Shown: one piece after another, positions 27,372 through 36,292 of the stretch
Position numbering within the stretch: the stretch's first letter is position 1
Layout: every line of letters begins with the position of its first letter
DNA from: Robiginitomaculum antarcticum DSM 21748
Lineage (GTDB): Bacteria; Pseudomonadota; Alphaproteobacteria; Caulobacterales; Maricaulaceae
Assembly: GCF_000365025.1 (NCBI RefSeq)
Contig: NZ_KB823014.1
Coordinates: 279,316 to 343,315 of the forward strand
Length of the DNA stretch: 64,000 bases
Reading direction: 5' to 3'
Made by a program: the position numbers and the translations under genes
The notes under the pieces: generated by a model
Told to the model about the DNA's origin: nothing
Seen by the model: the letters and a program-made list of their open reading frames with translations, nothing else
Databases searched by the model: none

Positions 27372-30300
27372 CTATGCCGCGTCAGAGAGCGGAACGGAAA
27401 GCCGCGTCAGCATTTCTTTTGGAATAATCTGCCAGAACTTGTCTTTCTCCAGCGCCCATTCCGCCAGCAATTTTTTGGAAAATTCTGACCCTGTTTCGCG
27501 GGCGTGTAGCGCAACCAGATCTTTGAGCTCTTCCTCATAATGCGGGGAGTCCAGGCGCTGCCAGACAATATTGTCCGGATTAGCGGCGCGTTCGAACCGG
27601 TCTTGATAGTCGTAAATATAGGCCATGCCGCCGGTCATGCCCGCGCCAAAATTATCACCTACGGAGCCGAGTATAACCACAGTTCCGCCTGTCATATATT
27701 CGCAGCCATTCGTGCCCAGCCCTTCGACAACGGCAATCGCGCCGCTATTGCGCACAGCGAAACGCTCGCCTGCGCGTCCCGACGCCAGCAGATATCCCGA
27801 GGTTGCGCCGTAGAGACAGGTATTGCCGATGATCGCGCTGGTATGATGCTCAATCGGCGACAGTCCTTGCGGGTTAAGCACGATATGCGCGCCGGAGAGC
27901 CCTTTTCCTACATAGTCGTTGGCGTCGCCATCGACAATCAGTTTTAATCCCTTAATGCCGAATGCGCCCAGCGATTGCCCGCAACTGCCCCGCAGGCGCA
28001 CGGAGAGCTGCCCATCAGGCAGGCCGTCCGCGCCGAAACGGCTGTAAATCTCTGAGCTTGTCCGTGTCCCGATCGCGCGCTGCGTATTTTGCACGGCGTA
28101 AATCAGCTCGCTTTTATCGCCGCGCTCGAACACCTGCCGCGCATCACGGATAATCTGCGCGTCCAGACTGTCCGGAACCTCATTGCGACTGGCGCGTGAG
28201 CTAATCACCGGATTATTATCCGGACGGGCCAGAACGGGATTTAAATCCAGATCGTCCAGCTCGGCAGCGCCGCGGCTGACTTGGGCCAATAGGTCGGCGC
28301 GGCCAATGATTTCCTCAAGCGAGCTAAAGCCCATGCTCGCCAATATCTCGCGCACGTCTTCGGCGATGAAGGTCATCAGGTTAATGACCTTTTCCGGCGT
28401 GCCTGTGAATTTTTCGCGCAGGCGCGGGTCCTGAACGCAGACGCCAACGGGGCATGTATTGCTGTGGCACTGGCGCACCATAATGCAGCCCATCGCGACC
28501 AGCGACAGGGTGCCAATTCCGTATTCCTCCGCGCCCAGTAGCGCGGCCATGACAATATCGCGTCCGGTTTTAAGACCGCCATCCGTGCGCAGCGTAACTT
28601 TACCGCGAAGATTATTCAGGCTGAGAATTTGGTGGGCTTCGGTCAGGCCGAGCTCCCATGGAATGCCCGCATATTTGAGGCTGGTTTGCGGCGACGCGCC
28701 CGTCCCGCCATTATGTCCGGCAATCAGTATGATATCCGCTTTGGCTTTCGCCACGCCCGCCGCTATTGTGCCAACGCCAGTCCGCGCGACCAATTTAACA
28801 GCAACACGCGCGCGCGGGTTAATTTGTTTAAGATCGTAGATCAGCTGTGCGAGGTCTTCGATGGAATAAATATCATGATGTGGCGGCGGTGAGATGAGCG
28901 TTACGCCGGGCGTCGCATTACGGAACTTTGCGATCATTTCCGTGACTTTAAAGCCCGGCAACTGCCCGCCCTCACCCGGCTTTGCGCCTTGGGCGACTTT
29001 GATTTCAATCTCGCGGCACTGGTTGAGATATTCTGCAGTAACCCCGAAACGGCCTGAGGCGATCTGCTTGACCGCGCTATTCGGGTTATCGCCATTCGGC
29101 AGCAGCTTATAGCGCGCGCGGTCTTCACCGCCCTCGCCGGAAACCGATTTTGCGCCAATGCGGTTCATAGCGATATTCAGCGTGCCGTGGGCTTCGGGCG
29201 ATAAGGCGCCAAGGCTCATGCCCGGCGTACAGAACCGGCGACGGATTTCATTTATCGATTGCACCTGACGCAGCGGAATGGCCCCGGTATCGGATTGGAT
29301 TTCCAGAAGGTCGCGAATCTGGATCGGCTGACCCGAATTCACAACGTCGGCATATTTTTTATAAAGTGCGTAATCCCCCGTATTGACTGCATGTTGCAGC
29401 ATATGGATCATCTCAGCCTGATAGGCATGGCGTTCCCCTTTGGCCCGCACGCGGTACAGACCGCCCACAGGCAAATTGACAACAGACGGATCAAAGGCGC
29501 GTTCATGCACGCGCGTCAGTTTTGTCTCCAGCCCGCCCAGACCGATGCCGGAAATGCGCGAGCTCATGCCCGGGAAGCATTCCGCAACAAGAGCGCGGGA
29601 CAGGCCAAGCGCTTCGAAATTATTGCCACCGCGATAGGACGAAATCACAGAGATACCCATTTTGGATATAATCTTTAAAAGTCCTTGCTCAATAGCGTAG
29701 CGGTAGCGCTGCGCGGCCTCCGTCTCGCTCATATCAAGCAGGCCCCGACCTACGCGGTCCTGCAGGCTGATTTGGGCCAGATAAGCATTAACGCATGTCG
29801 CGCCCGCGCCGATCAGAACGGCAAAATAATGGGTGTCCAAACATTCCGCGCTGCGCACGATGATAGAGCAAAATGTACGCTGTCCCGTCTCTAGCAAATG
29901 GGTTTGCGCGGCCCCGACACATAAGATCATCGGCGCGGCGATGCGCTCCTCGCTTTGCGCCTCGTCGGTGAGGATGACATAATCCGCGCCGGATTTGACC
30001 GCCGCCTCGCATTCAGATTTAATCCGATCCAGCGCGACGCGCAGGCCCGCGCCCGGCGTTGCGCCGACTTCGGGAACTGGAAATGTGCAATCAATTTTAG
30101 CCACAAAGTCGGACATCATATCCGTAAAGCGCTGATACATGCCATTGGTTAAGACGGGGCTGTCCAGAACAAACATTTTATCGGTCTGGGCTTTGCTCTC
30201 AGCCAGAATATTCCCCAGATTTCTAAACCGCGTTTTCAGCCCCATAACGCGGGTTTCGCGAAGCGGATCAATAGGCGGGTTCGTGACTTGGCTGAAATTC

Positions 30301-31883
30301 TGCCGGAAGAAATGTGAGAGAGGGCGGTATTGATCAGACAAAACGGCCAGAGGCGTGTCATCACCCATAGAGCCAATGGCCTCTTTGGCGTCTTCGGCCA
30401 TCGGCGACAGGATTAATTCCATATCCTCCAGCGTCTGGCCACAAGCCAGTTGTCGCCGCAAAAGCGCTTCGCCGGAGAAATGCGGCGCAGGCTCGTCGCC
30501 TATCAGTTCTTCATCCAAATTGACGGAGGATTTAAGCCATTTTTTATATGGCCGCGACCCCGCCAGTTCGTCCATAATTTCTGTGCTATCGTAAAATTTA
30601 GGGCTGTCTAAATCCAGCGCGATCATGCGGCCGGGTTTCAGCGCGCCTTTGTCGATAATATCGGCCTCGTCAAGAGGGCACATACCTGTCTCAGAGCCCA
30701 CGGCCAGCAGGCCGTCACGCGTCCGTGCATAACGCAAAGGCCGCAGCCCATTGCGATCCAGACCGGCCATACACCAATGTCCATCATAGGCGACAAGCGC
30801 GGCGGGGCCGTCCCACGGCTCCATCACAGCGTTGCAATACTCATATAGGCTACGCCAGCTATCGGGCATGAGGTCGCCGCGTTTGGAATAGGCTTCGGGC
30901 ACCAACATGGTTTTCGCCATCGGGGCATTACGCCCCGCGCGCACCAGAAGTTCAAACACCTGATCCAGCGCCGCGCTGTCGCTACCGCCGGCCTGGATAA
31001 TCGGTTTCACCTCATCCGCCTGTTCGCCAAAGGCGCGGCTGGCCATGCGAATCTCGTGGCTTTTCATATGATTGACATTGGCTTTAAGCGTATTGATTTC
31101 GCCATTATGAGCGATCATGCGAAAGGGCTGCGCCAGCGCCCATTGCGGGAATGTATTGGTGCTGTAGCGCTGGTGATAGAGTGCTACGCGGGAGACAAAC
31201 CGCTCATCTTTGAGGTCGGGATAGAAATTATCGATATCCTGCGCGAGGAACATACCTTTATAAATAATCGTCTGCACAGATAGAGAGCAGACATAAAAGG
31301 CCGGAATCGCCTGTTCAATGACGCGCTTTTCAATACGGCGGCGTACAATATAAAGCTCGCGTTCCAGCGTATCGCCCTTGCGTCCTTTGGGGTCGCGAAA
31401 CATCACCTGTTCAATAGACGGGCGGGTGTCTTTGGCTTTCTGTCCAATCACATCCAGATTGATCGGCACCTGACGCCATCCATAAATATAAAACCCTTCA
31501 CGCAAGAGCTCAGCTTCAACAATGGTGCGCGAGCGTTCCTGCGCAGCAAAATCCGTGCGCGGCATGAAGATCATCCCGACGGCGATTTTGGCATTGGGCG
31601 GTTTATGGCCTGCGCGCTCGACCTGTGCGCGGAAGAAATCCTGCGGAATATCAAGGCGTATCCCCGCCCCGTCTCCGGTCTTACCGTCAGCGTCAACTGC
31701 GCCGCGATGCCAAATATTTTTCAGCGCTTCAATCGCTTTTTCAACAACGTCGCGGCGGGGTTTGCCCTCAAGACTGGCGACAAGACCGACGCCGCAGGCA
31801 TCATGCTCCATTGCCGGGTCATAGCTATTGGCGTCCATCAGAACCTGACGTGATGCTTCGTAATTTTTCAGCCATTCGGACAT
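27372..31883 (-). CDS. gltB: Glutamate synthase (NADPH) large subunit
   Basis: This 1503-residue enzyme makes two glutamates from glutamine and 2-oxoglutarate. Order of domains: an N-terminal class II glutamine amidotransferase whose catalytic residue is Cys30 (HDACGVGLVA; a 29-residue propeptide should be removed), a central domain, the FMN-binding synthase domain with the 3Fe-4S cysteine cluster MVRQCHSNTCPVGVC, and the C-terminal beta-helix domain (GGTVVILGSVGDNFGAGMTGG). The length is normal. AGGA lies ahead of the ATG, whose codon directly follows the stop of the GFA-like gene. It is the last gene of the gltD-GFA-gltB unit and converges with the TadG-like gene. Confidence 0.98.
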   Translation of the reverse strand: MSEWLKNYEASRQVLMDANSYDPAMEHDACGVGLVASLEGKPRRDVVEKAIEALKNIWHRGAVDADGKTGDGAGIRLDIPQDFFRAQVERAGHKPPNAKIAVGMIFMPRTDFAAQERSRTIVEAELLREGFYIYGWRQVPINLDVIGQKAKDTRPSIEQVMFRDPKGRKGDTLERELYIVRRRIEKRVIEQAIPAFYVCSLSVQTIIYKGMFLAQDIDNFYPDLKDERFVSRVALYHQRYSTNTFPQWALAQPFRMIAHNGEINTLKANVNHMKSHEIRMASRAFGEQADEVKPIIQAGGSDSAALDQVFELLVRAGRNAPMAKTMLVPEAYSKRGDLMPDSWRSLYEYCNAVMEPWDGPAALVAYDGHWCMAGLDRNGLRPLRYARTRDGLLAVGSETGMCPLDEADIIDKGALKPGRMIALDLDSPKFYDSTEIMDELAGSRPYKKWLKSSVNLDEELIGDEPAPHFSGEALLRRQLACGQTLEDMELILSPMAEDAKEAIGSMGDDTPLAVLSDQYRPLSHFFRQNFSQVTNPPIDPLRETRVMGLKTRFRNLGNILAESKAQTDKMFVLDSPVLTNGMYQRFTDMMSDFVAKIDCTFPVPEVGATPGAGLRVALDRIKSECEAAVKSGADYVILTDEAQSEERIAAPMILCVGAAQTHLLETGQRTFCSIIVRSAECLDTHYFAVLIGAGATCVNAYLAQISLQDRVGRGLLDMSETEAAQRYRYAIEQGLLKIISKMGISVISSYRGGNNFEALGLSRALVAECFPGMSSRISGIGLGGLETKLTRVHERAFDPSVVNLPVGGLYRVRAKGERHAYQAEMIHMLQHAVNTGDYALYKKYADVVNSGQPIQIRDLLEIQSDTGAIPLRQVQSINEIRRRFCTPGMSLGALSPEAHGTLNIAMNRIGAKSVSGEGGEDRARYKLLPNGDNPNSAVKQIASGRFGVTAEYLNQCREIEIKVAQGAKPGEGGQLPGFKVTEMIAKFRNATPGVTLISPPPHHDIYSIEDLAQLIYDLKQINPRARVAVKLVARTGVGTIAAGVAKAKADIILIAGHNGGTGASPQTSLKYAGIPWELGLTEAHQILSLNNLRGKVTLRTDGGLKTGRDIVMAALLGAEEYGIGTLSLVAMGCIMVRQCHSNTCPVGVCVQDPRLREKFTGTPEKVINLMTFIAEDVREILASMGFSSLEEIIGRADLLAQVSRGAAELDDLDLNPVLARPDNNPVISSRASRNEVPDSLDAQIIRDARQVFERGDKSELIYAVQNTQRAIGTRTSSEIYSRFGADGLPDGQLSVRLRGSCGQSLGAFGIKGLKLIVDGDANDYVGKGLSGAHIVLNPQGLSPIEHHTSAIIGNTCLYGATSGYLLASGRAGERFAVRNSGAIAVVEGLGTNGCEYMTGGTVVILGSVGDNFGAGMTGGMAYIYDYQDRFERAANPDNIVWQRLDSPHYEEELKDLVALHARETGSEFSKKLLAEWALEKDKFWQIIPKEMLTRLSVPLSDAA

Positions 31884-32309
31884 TTAGTTATTTTCCTGTT
31901 TTGCCATAAATTCGGCGATCACTTGCGCGCCGGTCTTGTGCGGTACATCTTGGGGCAGCTGCTCATATTCACCCGCTTCATCGGTAAATATGCGGCTGCT
32001 AATTTGACCGGGCGCTTCATCAAACAGGCCCAAGCTGACACTGGCCTGATCCGGCATGGCATTCATGCGCCAGCTAATCGTTGACCCGCAAATCTCGCAA
32101 AAGCCGCGTTCTGCATAATCAGACGAGCTATACCAGACGAGACCCGGCCCTTCGAAATTGACGCCACCTTCGAAATGTCCCGCGTAGAACGCGCCGCCCC
32201 CATTCTGCCGCCGGCACATTTTGCAATGGCAGGCATCAGCCTCAGTAAATTTTCCTTTTGCCGTGACCGTCACGCCGCCGCACAAACATCGACCTTTTAA
32301 GTCTGACAT
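31884..32309 (-). CDS. GFA-like (Mss4-fold, CENP-V/GFA family) zinc protein
   Basis: This 141-residue protein has the GFA-family zinc pattern: CLCG near the N-terminus (GRCLCGGVTVTAKG), CHCKMC in the middle and CEICG later (GFCEICGSTISW). The family is named after glutathione-dependent formaldehyde-activating enzyme, but most members have unknown function and may bind other thiols or ligands. The frame is open to 32471, inside gltD; the ATG at 32309 is chosen because it gives the family's standard start, four bases after the gltD stop. The gene is sandwiched between gltD and gltB, so it is expressed with them. Confidence 0.9.
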   Translation of the reverse strand: MSDLKGRCLCGGVTVTAKGKFTEADACHCKMCRRQNGGGAFYAGHFEGGVNFEGPGLVWYSSSDYAERGFCEICGSTISWRMNAMPDQASVSLGLFDEAPGQISSRIFTDEAGEYEQLPQDVPHKTGAQVIAEFMAKQENN

Positions 32310-32313
32310 CTTT

Positions 32314-33741
32314 TTACTCCGCCGCTTGCAGCTGCGCGCTGCGTTCGATTTCGGAAAGATAGCCATGCATATGCTCTGCCGCGTCGCGGCCTTCGCGTAT
32401 CGCCCACACAACCAGAGAGGCCCCGCGCACGATATCGCCCGCCGCGTAGACGCCGGGCAGGTTCGTCTCATAGGTCAGCGGATTGACCCGCACTGTACCC
32501 CAGCGCGTTGTGGTCAACTGTTCAGTTAACACCGCCATATCTTCAGGTGTATAGCCCAGCGCTTTGATGACCATATCGGCAGGAACATCAAAGTCCGCGC
32601 CTTCGATCGCTTCAGGCGCTTGGCGTCCGGATTTATCTTTAATACCCAGACGCATGCGGTCTGCGCGCACCGATGAGGCTAGGCCTTTGCGGTCGTGAAC
32701 GGATTTAGGCGACGCCAGCCATTCAAATATGACGCCCTCTTCAATCGCGTTGGCTGTCTCGCGGCGTGATCCGGGCATATTGGCATGGTCCCTACGGTAC
32801 AGGCAGGTCACGGATTTCGCGCCTTGGCGCACGGCTGTGCGCACGCAGTCCATAGCCGTATCGCCGCCGCCAATGACGACAACATTTTTATTCTCAGCCG
32901 TCTCACCGGTAATTGTATCGCCAAGGCTGCGCTTATTGCTGGCGGTGAGAAAATCCAGCGCCGCAGAAACGCCCTTTGCGCCGCCGCCAGGTACGGTCAA
33001 GTCACGCGCCTTATAGACGCCTGTCGCGATCAGCACGGCGTCGTGTTTTTCGCGCAATTTATCAAAGCTGATATCGGTACCGATATTCACGCCCAGCTCA
33101 AACTTAATTCCGCCTTCTTCAAGTCGTCTCGTGCGGCGCTGCACAATCTCTTTATCCAGCTTAAAATTCGGAATGCCGTAGATCAAAAGTCCGCCCGCGC
33201 GGTCATGGCGGTCATAAATTGTGACCTGCCAGCCTTGCCAGCGTAGCTGCTCCGCTGCGGCCAGCCCTGCCGGGCCTGCCCCGATAATGCCGACGGAGTG
33301 CGGGCGCTCGCGGCGCGGCGCGATGGGCTCAACCCAGTCATTTTCCCATGCCGTGTCGGAGAGATAGCGCTCGACGCTACCGATGGTCACTGTGCCATGA
33401 CCGGATTGCTCAATCACGCAGGAACCCTCGCAAAGCCGGTCTTGGGGACAGATACGTCCACAAATCTCCGGCATATTATTGGTCGCCGCAGAAACGCGGT
33501 AAGCCTCCTGCGTACGGCCCTCTGCAGTTAGTTTCAGCCAATCAGGAATATTATTTTGTAGCGGGCAATGATTTTGACAAAATGGCACGCCGCACTGGCT
33601 GCACCGGCTCGCCTGCTCTTTGGCTTTGATATCAATATAGTCGCCGTAGATTTCCAGAAAATCATCACGGCGTTGCTGCGCAGGGCGCTTAGCCGGCATA
33701 TCACGCTCGACCTCTACAAATTGCAGCATTTTATTAGGCAT
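32314..33741 (-). CDS. gltD: Glutamate synthase (NADPH) small subunit
   Basis: This 475-residue flavoprotein passes electrons from NADPH to GltB. The N-terminal 4Fe-4S region has CSQCGVPFCQNHCPL and CGRICPQDRLCEGSC. FAD binding uses GIIGAGPAGLAAAE, and NADPH binding uses VVIGGGDTAMDCVRTA. The C-terminal FAD site is YAAGDIVRGASLVVWAIREGRDAA. The order gltD then gltB is the reverse of the E. coli order, and a GFA-like gene intervenes. The upstream 290 bases to the divergent transporter gene are very AT-rich and should contain the operon promoter. Confidence 0.97.
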   Translation of the reverse strand: MPNKMLQFVEVERDMPAKRPAQQRRDDFLEIYGDYIDIKAKEQASRCSQCGVPFCQNHCPLQNNIPDWLKLTAEGRTQEAYRVSAATNNMPEICGRICPQDRLCEGSCVIEQSGHGTVTIGSVERYLSDTAWENDWVEPIAPRRERPHSVGIIGAGPAGLAAAEQLRWQGWQVTIYDRHDRAGGLLIYGIPNFKLDKEIVQRRTRRLEEGGIKFELGVNIGTDISFDKLREKHDAVLIATGVYKARDLTVPGGGAKGVSAALDFLTASNKRSLGDTITGETAENKNVVVIGGGDTAMDCVRTAVRQGAKSVTCLYRRDHANMPGSRRETANAIEEGVIFEWLASPKSVHDRKGLASSVRADRMRLGIKDKSGRQAPEAIEGADFDVPADMVIKALGYTPEDMAVLTEQLTTTRWGTVRVNPLTYETNLPGVYAAGDIVRGASLVVWAIREGRDAAEHMHGYLSEIERSAQLQAAE

Positions 33742-34033
33742 GACGGTCTTTCAGTATCGGACAATGGGAGTGAGCGCAGTCTTTACGGTATTTTTGCTCC
33801 TTTGGCAATATGCGACATTCTGTCATTATTTTATATATCATCAGTTTTAAATCTCTACAACATACTGTATTTATTATATAAATTTAAATTTATTTCTATT
33901 AGTAAGATTTACTGATATTATATTTTTTTGAATACGAAGTGAGTAAATATAAGCCGTGACGCCCCAATCGTAATGGTATAACAATACGCGGATTGAATTT
34001 AGCCCGGCATCAAAAGGCCCTGTCCGAACCCTA
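33742..34033. other. AT-rich divergent intergenic region (gltD / cation transporter)
   Basis: This gap is far richer in A and T than anything else in the window, especially 33830-33960 with runs such as TTATATAAATTTAAATTTA. It should hold divergent promoters for gltD and the cation transporter. An open frame crossing 33568-33915 on the plus strand runs mostly through gltD antisense and is not a gene. Confidence 0.6.
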
Positions 34034-35104
34034 ATGACTTCTAATTCCAAAGACGAAACAGTGTCGAAGGTAGAGATGCCGGGCCATGACTGCGCCGATC
34101 CGTCTTTGCATGATCCGTCTGCAGCGGGCCGCGCCCCCGTCGCCGCGCAAATCGGCGTATTGGGAGGGCTTTCCGCACCGGGACGTCTTGATCCTCAAGA
34201 GGCGGCGCGCATCACCCGCCGCATTACGAGTTATAGCGTTGCTGTAGGCGTCATACTCTCTGTCATGAAATTCTTTATCTGGGAGCAATCAGGCTCTGTC
34301 GGTGTGCTATCGTCACTCGTGCATAGCGGGCTGGACCTCGCCGCGGCCTTGGCTACGTTTTTTGGTGTGCGCTACGCCGCCCGCGCGCCGGACGCGACCC
34401 ACAGCTATGGACGCGGCAAAGCCGAAGGGTTCGTCGCCGTCCTGCAAGCGTGTTTGGTGCTCTTCTCGGCCGGCCATATTGGCGAGGAAGCCGTTCACCG
34501 CATTATGGACCCGCAAATTGTAGAACATGGCCTGTCCGTGATTGTCGTTATGGGATTTGCCATCGCCATGACCTTCTGGCTGCTTATGGCCCAAGGTCAC
34601 GCTATCGCCGCAACAGGGAGCGTCGCCATAGCCGGAGACCGCGCGCATTATCTGTCCGACATGGCGGCCAGTATCGCCGTTGTTATCGGCGTAGCGCTAG
34701 CCGCATTCACGCCTTTTGCCCGTGCGGACGGCATTATCGCGCTGCTGATCGCCCTATGGCTGGTATATACGGCGTTCAAAGTCGGACGGCTGGCCTTTAA
34801 CCAGCTTATGGACCAAGAGCTTCCGCCCAGCGAGCGGCATTTTATATCTGAGCTGGCAGGGCAAGACAGCCGGATAACGCAAATTAAAGACCTTCGCACG
34901 CGCGCCTCGGGACCTCATGTCCATATCCAAATGCATGCCGAGCTCTCCTCCGACCTGTCCCTGCTCGATGCCCATGACATTATCTGCGCGGCGGAGGCCC
35001 GTATTTTAGCGGCATTCCCCGCTGCAGATGTCACTATTCATCCTGATCCGGCGGGGCATGACCATGGCAATAGCCGCTTTCGCCGTCATGAAGATACGAC
35101 GTAA
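34034..35104 (+). CDS. Cation diffusion facilitator family metal transporter
   Basis: This 356-residue protein has a His-containing, disordered N-terminal tail of about 60 residues, six membrane helices (about 65-310) and a C-terminal metal-binding cytosolic domain (VHIQMHAELSSDLSLLDAHD). It exchanges divalent metal for protons across the inner membrane. The transport site in helix 2 is His97...Asp101 (VHSGLD) and in helix 5 His205...Asp209 (HYLSD). FieF/YiiP of E. coli has Asp instead of His in helix 2, while zinc-preferring members use His, so zinc export is plausible. GRGKAEG in the loop after helix 2 is conserved. The extra C-terminal tail HDHGNSRFRRHED adds histidines. Confidence 0.92.
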   Translation: MTSNSKDETVSKVEMPGHDCADPSLHDPSAAGRAPVAAQIGVLGGLSAPGRLDPQEAARITRRITSYSVAVGVILSVMKFFIWEQSGSVGVLSSLVHSGLDLAAALATFFGVRYAARAPDATHSYGRGKAEGFVAVLQACLVLFSAGHIGEEAVHRIMDPQIVEHGLSVIVVMGFAIAMTFWLLMAQGHAIAATGSVAIAGDRAHYLSDMAASIAVVIGVALAAFTPFARADGIIALLIALWLVYTAFKVGRLAFNQLMDQELPPSERHFISELAGQDSRITQIKDLRTRASGPHVHIQMHAELSSDLSLLDAHDIICAAEARILAAFPAADVTIHPDPAGHDHGNSRFRRHEDTT

Positions 35105-35176
35105 CCCCGCCGGGCTGGACAGAATTCTTGCGCGTCGCTGTCACCTGTGGTGTTCTGTTCACAATTAAGGATTATC

Positions 35177-35242
35177 ATGCGCGCATTATTATTAACCTTT
35201 GCCCTGACCGTCTCCGCGCAAACCGCTAGGGTCTGTCAGTAG
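35177..35242 (+). CDS. Possible 21-residue leader peptide or signal-peptide remnant before queG
   Basis: A short frame with AAGGA five bases ahead encodes MRALLLTFALTVSAQTARV plus two residues, which looks exactly like a signal peptide ending at ALTVSAQ. Its TAG stop is directly followed by the queG ATG. It may be the remnant of a secreted-protein gene truncated by deletion, or a small coupling ORF that delivers ribosomes to queG, which has no good ribosome site of its own. Confidence 0.45.
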   Translation: MRALLLTFALTVSAQTARVCQ

Positions 35243-36277
35243 ATGACGCGCGACCCCCTTACAGCGCTAAAGACGCGCGCGAAGCAGTTAGGCTTTGCTG
35301 ATTTTGGCATTGTTGATCTGGCCACATATGGGTCGCAGCCCGGCGACAGTCTGGATGATTTCATTACCGCAGATTATCACGGGACGATGGGGTGGATGAA
35401 AGAGACAGCGGATCGCCGCCGTCATCCACTGGCCATGTGGCCTGAGGCGAAGTCCGCTATCACGCTGGGCTATAATTATGGCCCCGACACGGATCCTATG
35501 GCTACGCTGGAGCATGCAGATCGCGGCACGGTTTCCGTCTATGCCCGCCACCGCGATTATCACAGCCTGATCAAAGGCAAGCTCAAAGAGCTGGCCGCCC
35601 TGCTCGCCCGTGATACAGGGCATGATGTTAAAGTTTTTATCGATACCGCGCCGCTCATGGAAAAGCCGCTCGCGCAAGCCGGCGGTCTGGGCTGGCAGGG
35701 CAAACACACCAATCTGGTTAGCCGCGATTACGGCAGTTGGCTATTTCTAGGCGTCATCCTCAGCGCCGCCAATCTCGAGGCTCTAGCGCCGGAAACCGAT
35801 CATTGCGGCTCATGCCGCGCCTGTCTTGATATTTGCCCCACAAATGCGTTTCCGTCAGCCTATAAGCTCGATGCCCGGCGCTGCATCTCTTATTTGACGA
35901 TAGAGCATGCCGGAGCGGTGGATATTGAGCTGCGCGAGAAGATGGGCAACCGCATTTATGGCTGCGATGACTGCCTGGCGGTCTGTCCGTGGAATAAATA
36001 CGCCCGCGTCACGCAGGATGAAAAGCTGCTGCCGCGCGAAGATCTGAACGCGCCAAAACTGACTGAACTGGCCGCACTGACCGATGTGGAATTCCGCAAA
36101 TATTTTTCAGGTTCGCCGATTAAGCGCATCGGCCATAAACGGTTTTTGCGAAATGTGCTCTACGCCATCGGGAACTCAGGCCTAGCGGAGCTGGCTAGCA
36201 TTGCGCGGGGTCATGGTAATGACGCTGACCCAGTTGTGGCAGAGGCGGCCCAATGGGCCGCCTCGCGCTTAGGTTAG
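35243..36277 (+). CDS. queG: Epoxyqueuosine reductase
   Basis: This 344-residue cobalamin and iron-sulfur enzyme reduces epoxyqueuosine to queuosine in tRNA, the last step of that wobble-base modification. Two 4Fe-4S clusters are bound by HCGSCRACLDICPTNAF and CDDCLAVCPWN. The N-terminal region (LGFADFGIVDL) and the TAPLMEKPLAQAGGLGWQGKHTN block are typical, as is the C-terminal HEAT-like tail. The ATG at 35243 follows a 21-codon ORF with no spacing and has only a weak ribosome site, so translation may be coupled. Confidence 0.96.
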   Translation: MTRDPLTALKTRAKQLGFADFGIVDLATYGSQPGDSLDDFITADYHGTMGWMKETADRRRHPLAMWPEAKSAITLGYNYGPDTDPMATLEHADRGTVSVYARHRDYHSLIKGKLKELAALLARDTGHDVKVFIDTAPLMEKPLAQAGGLGWQGKHTNLVSRDYGSWLFLGVILSAANLEALAPETDHCGSCRACLDICPTNAFPSAYKLDARRCISYLTIEHAGAVDIELREKMGNRIYGCDDCLAVCPWNKYARVTQDEKLLPREDLNAPKLTELAALTDVEFRKYFSGSPIKRIGHKRFLRNVLYAIGNSGLAELASIARGHGNDADPVVAEAAQWAASRLG

Positions 36278-36292
36278 AGAGCTTTTAAAAGC

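Noticed and set aside
33568..33915. Open frame of 115 codons on the plus strand at the gltD start
   Set aside because: Mostly antisense to gltD and then into AT-rich DNA; no ribosome site or motif.
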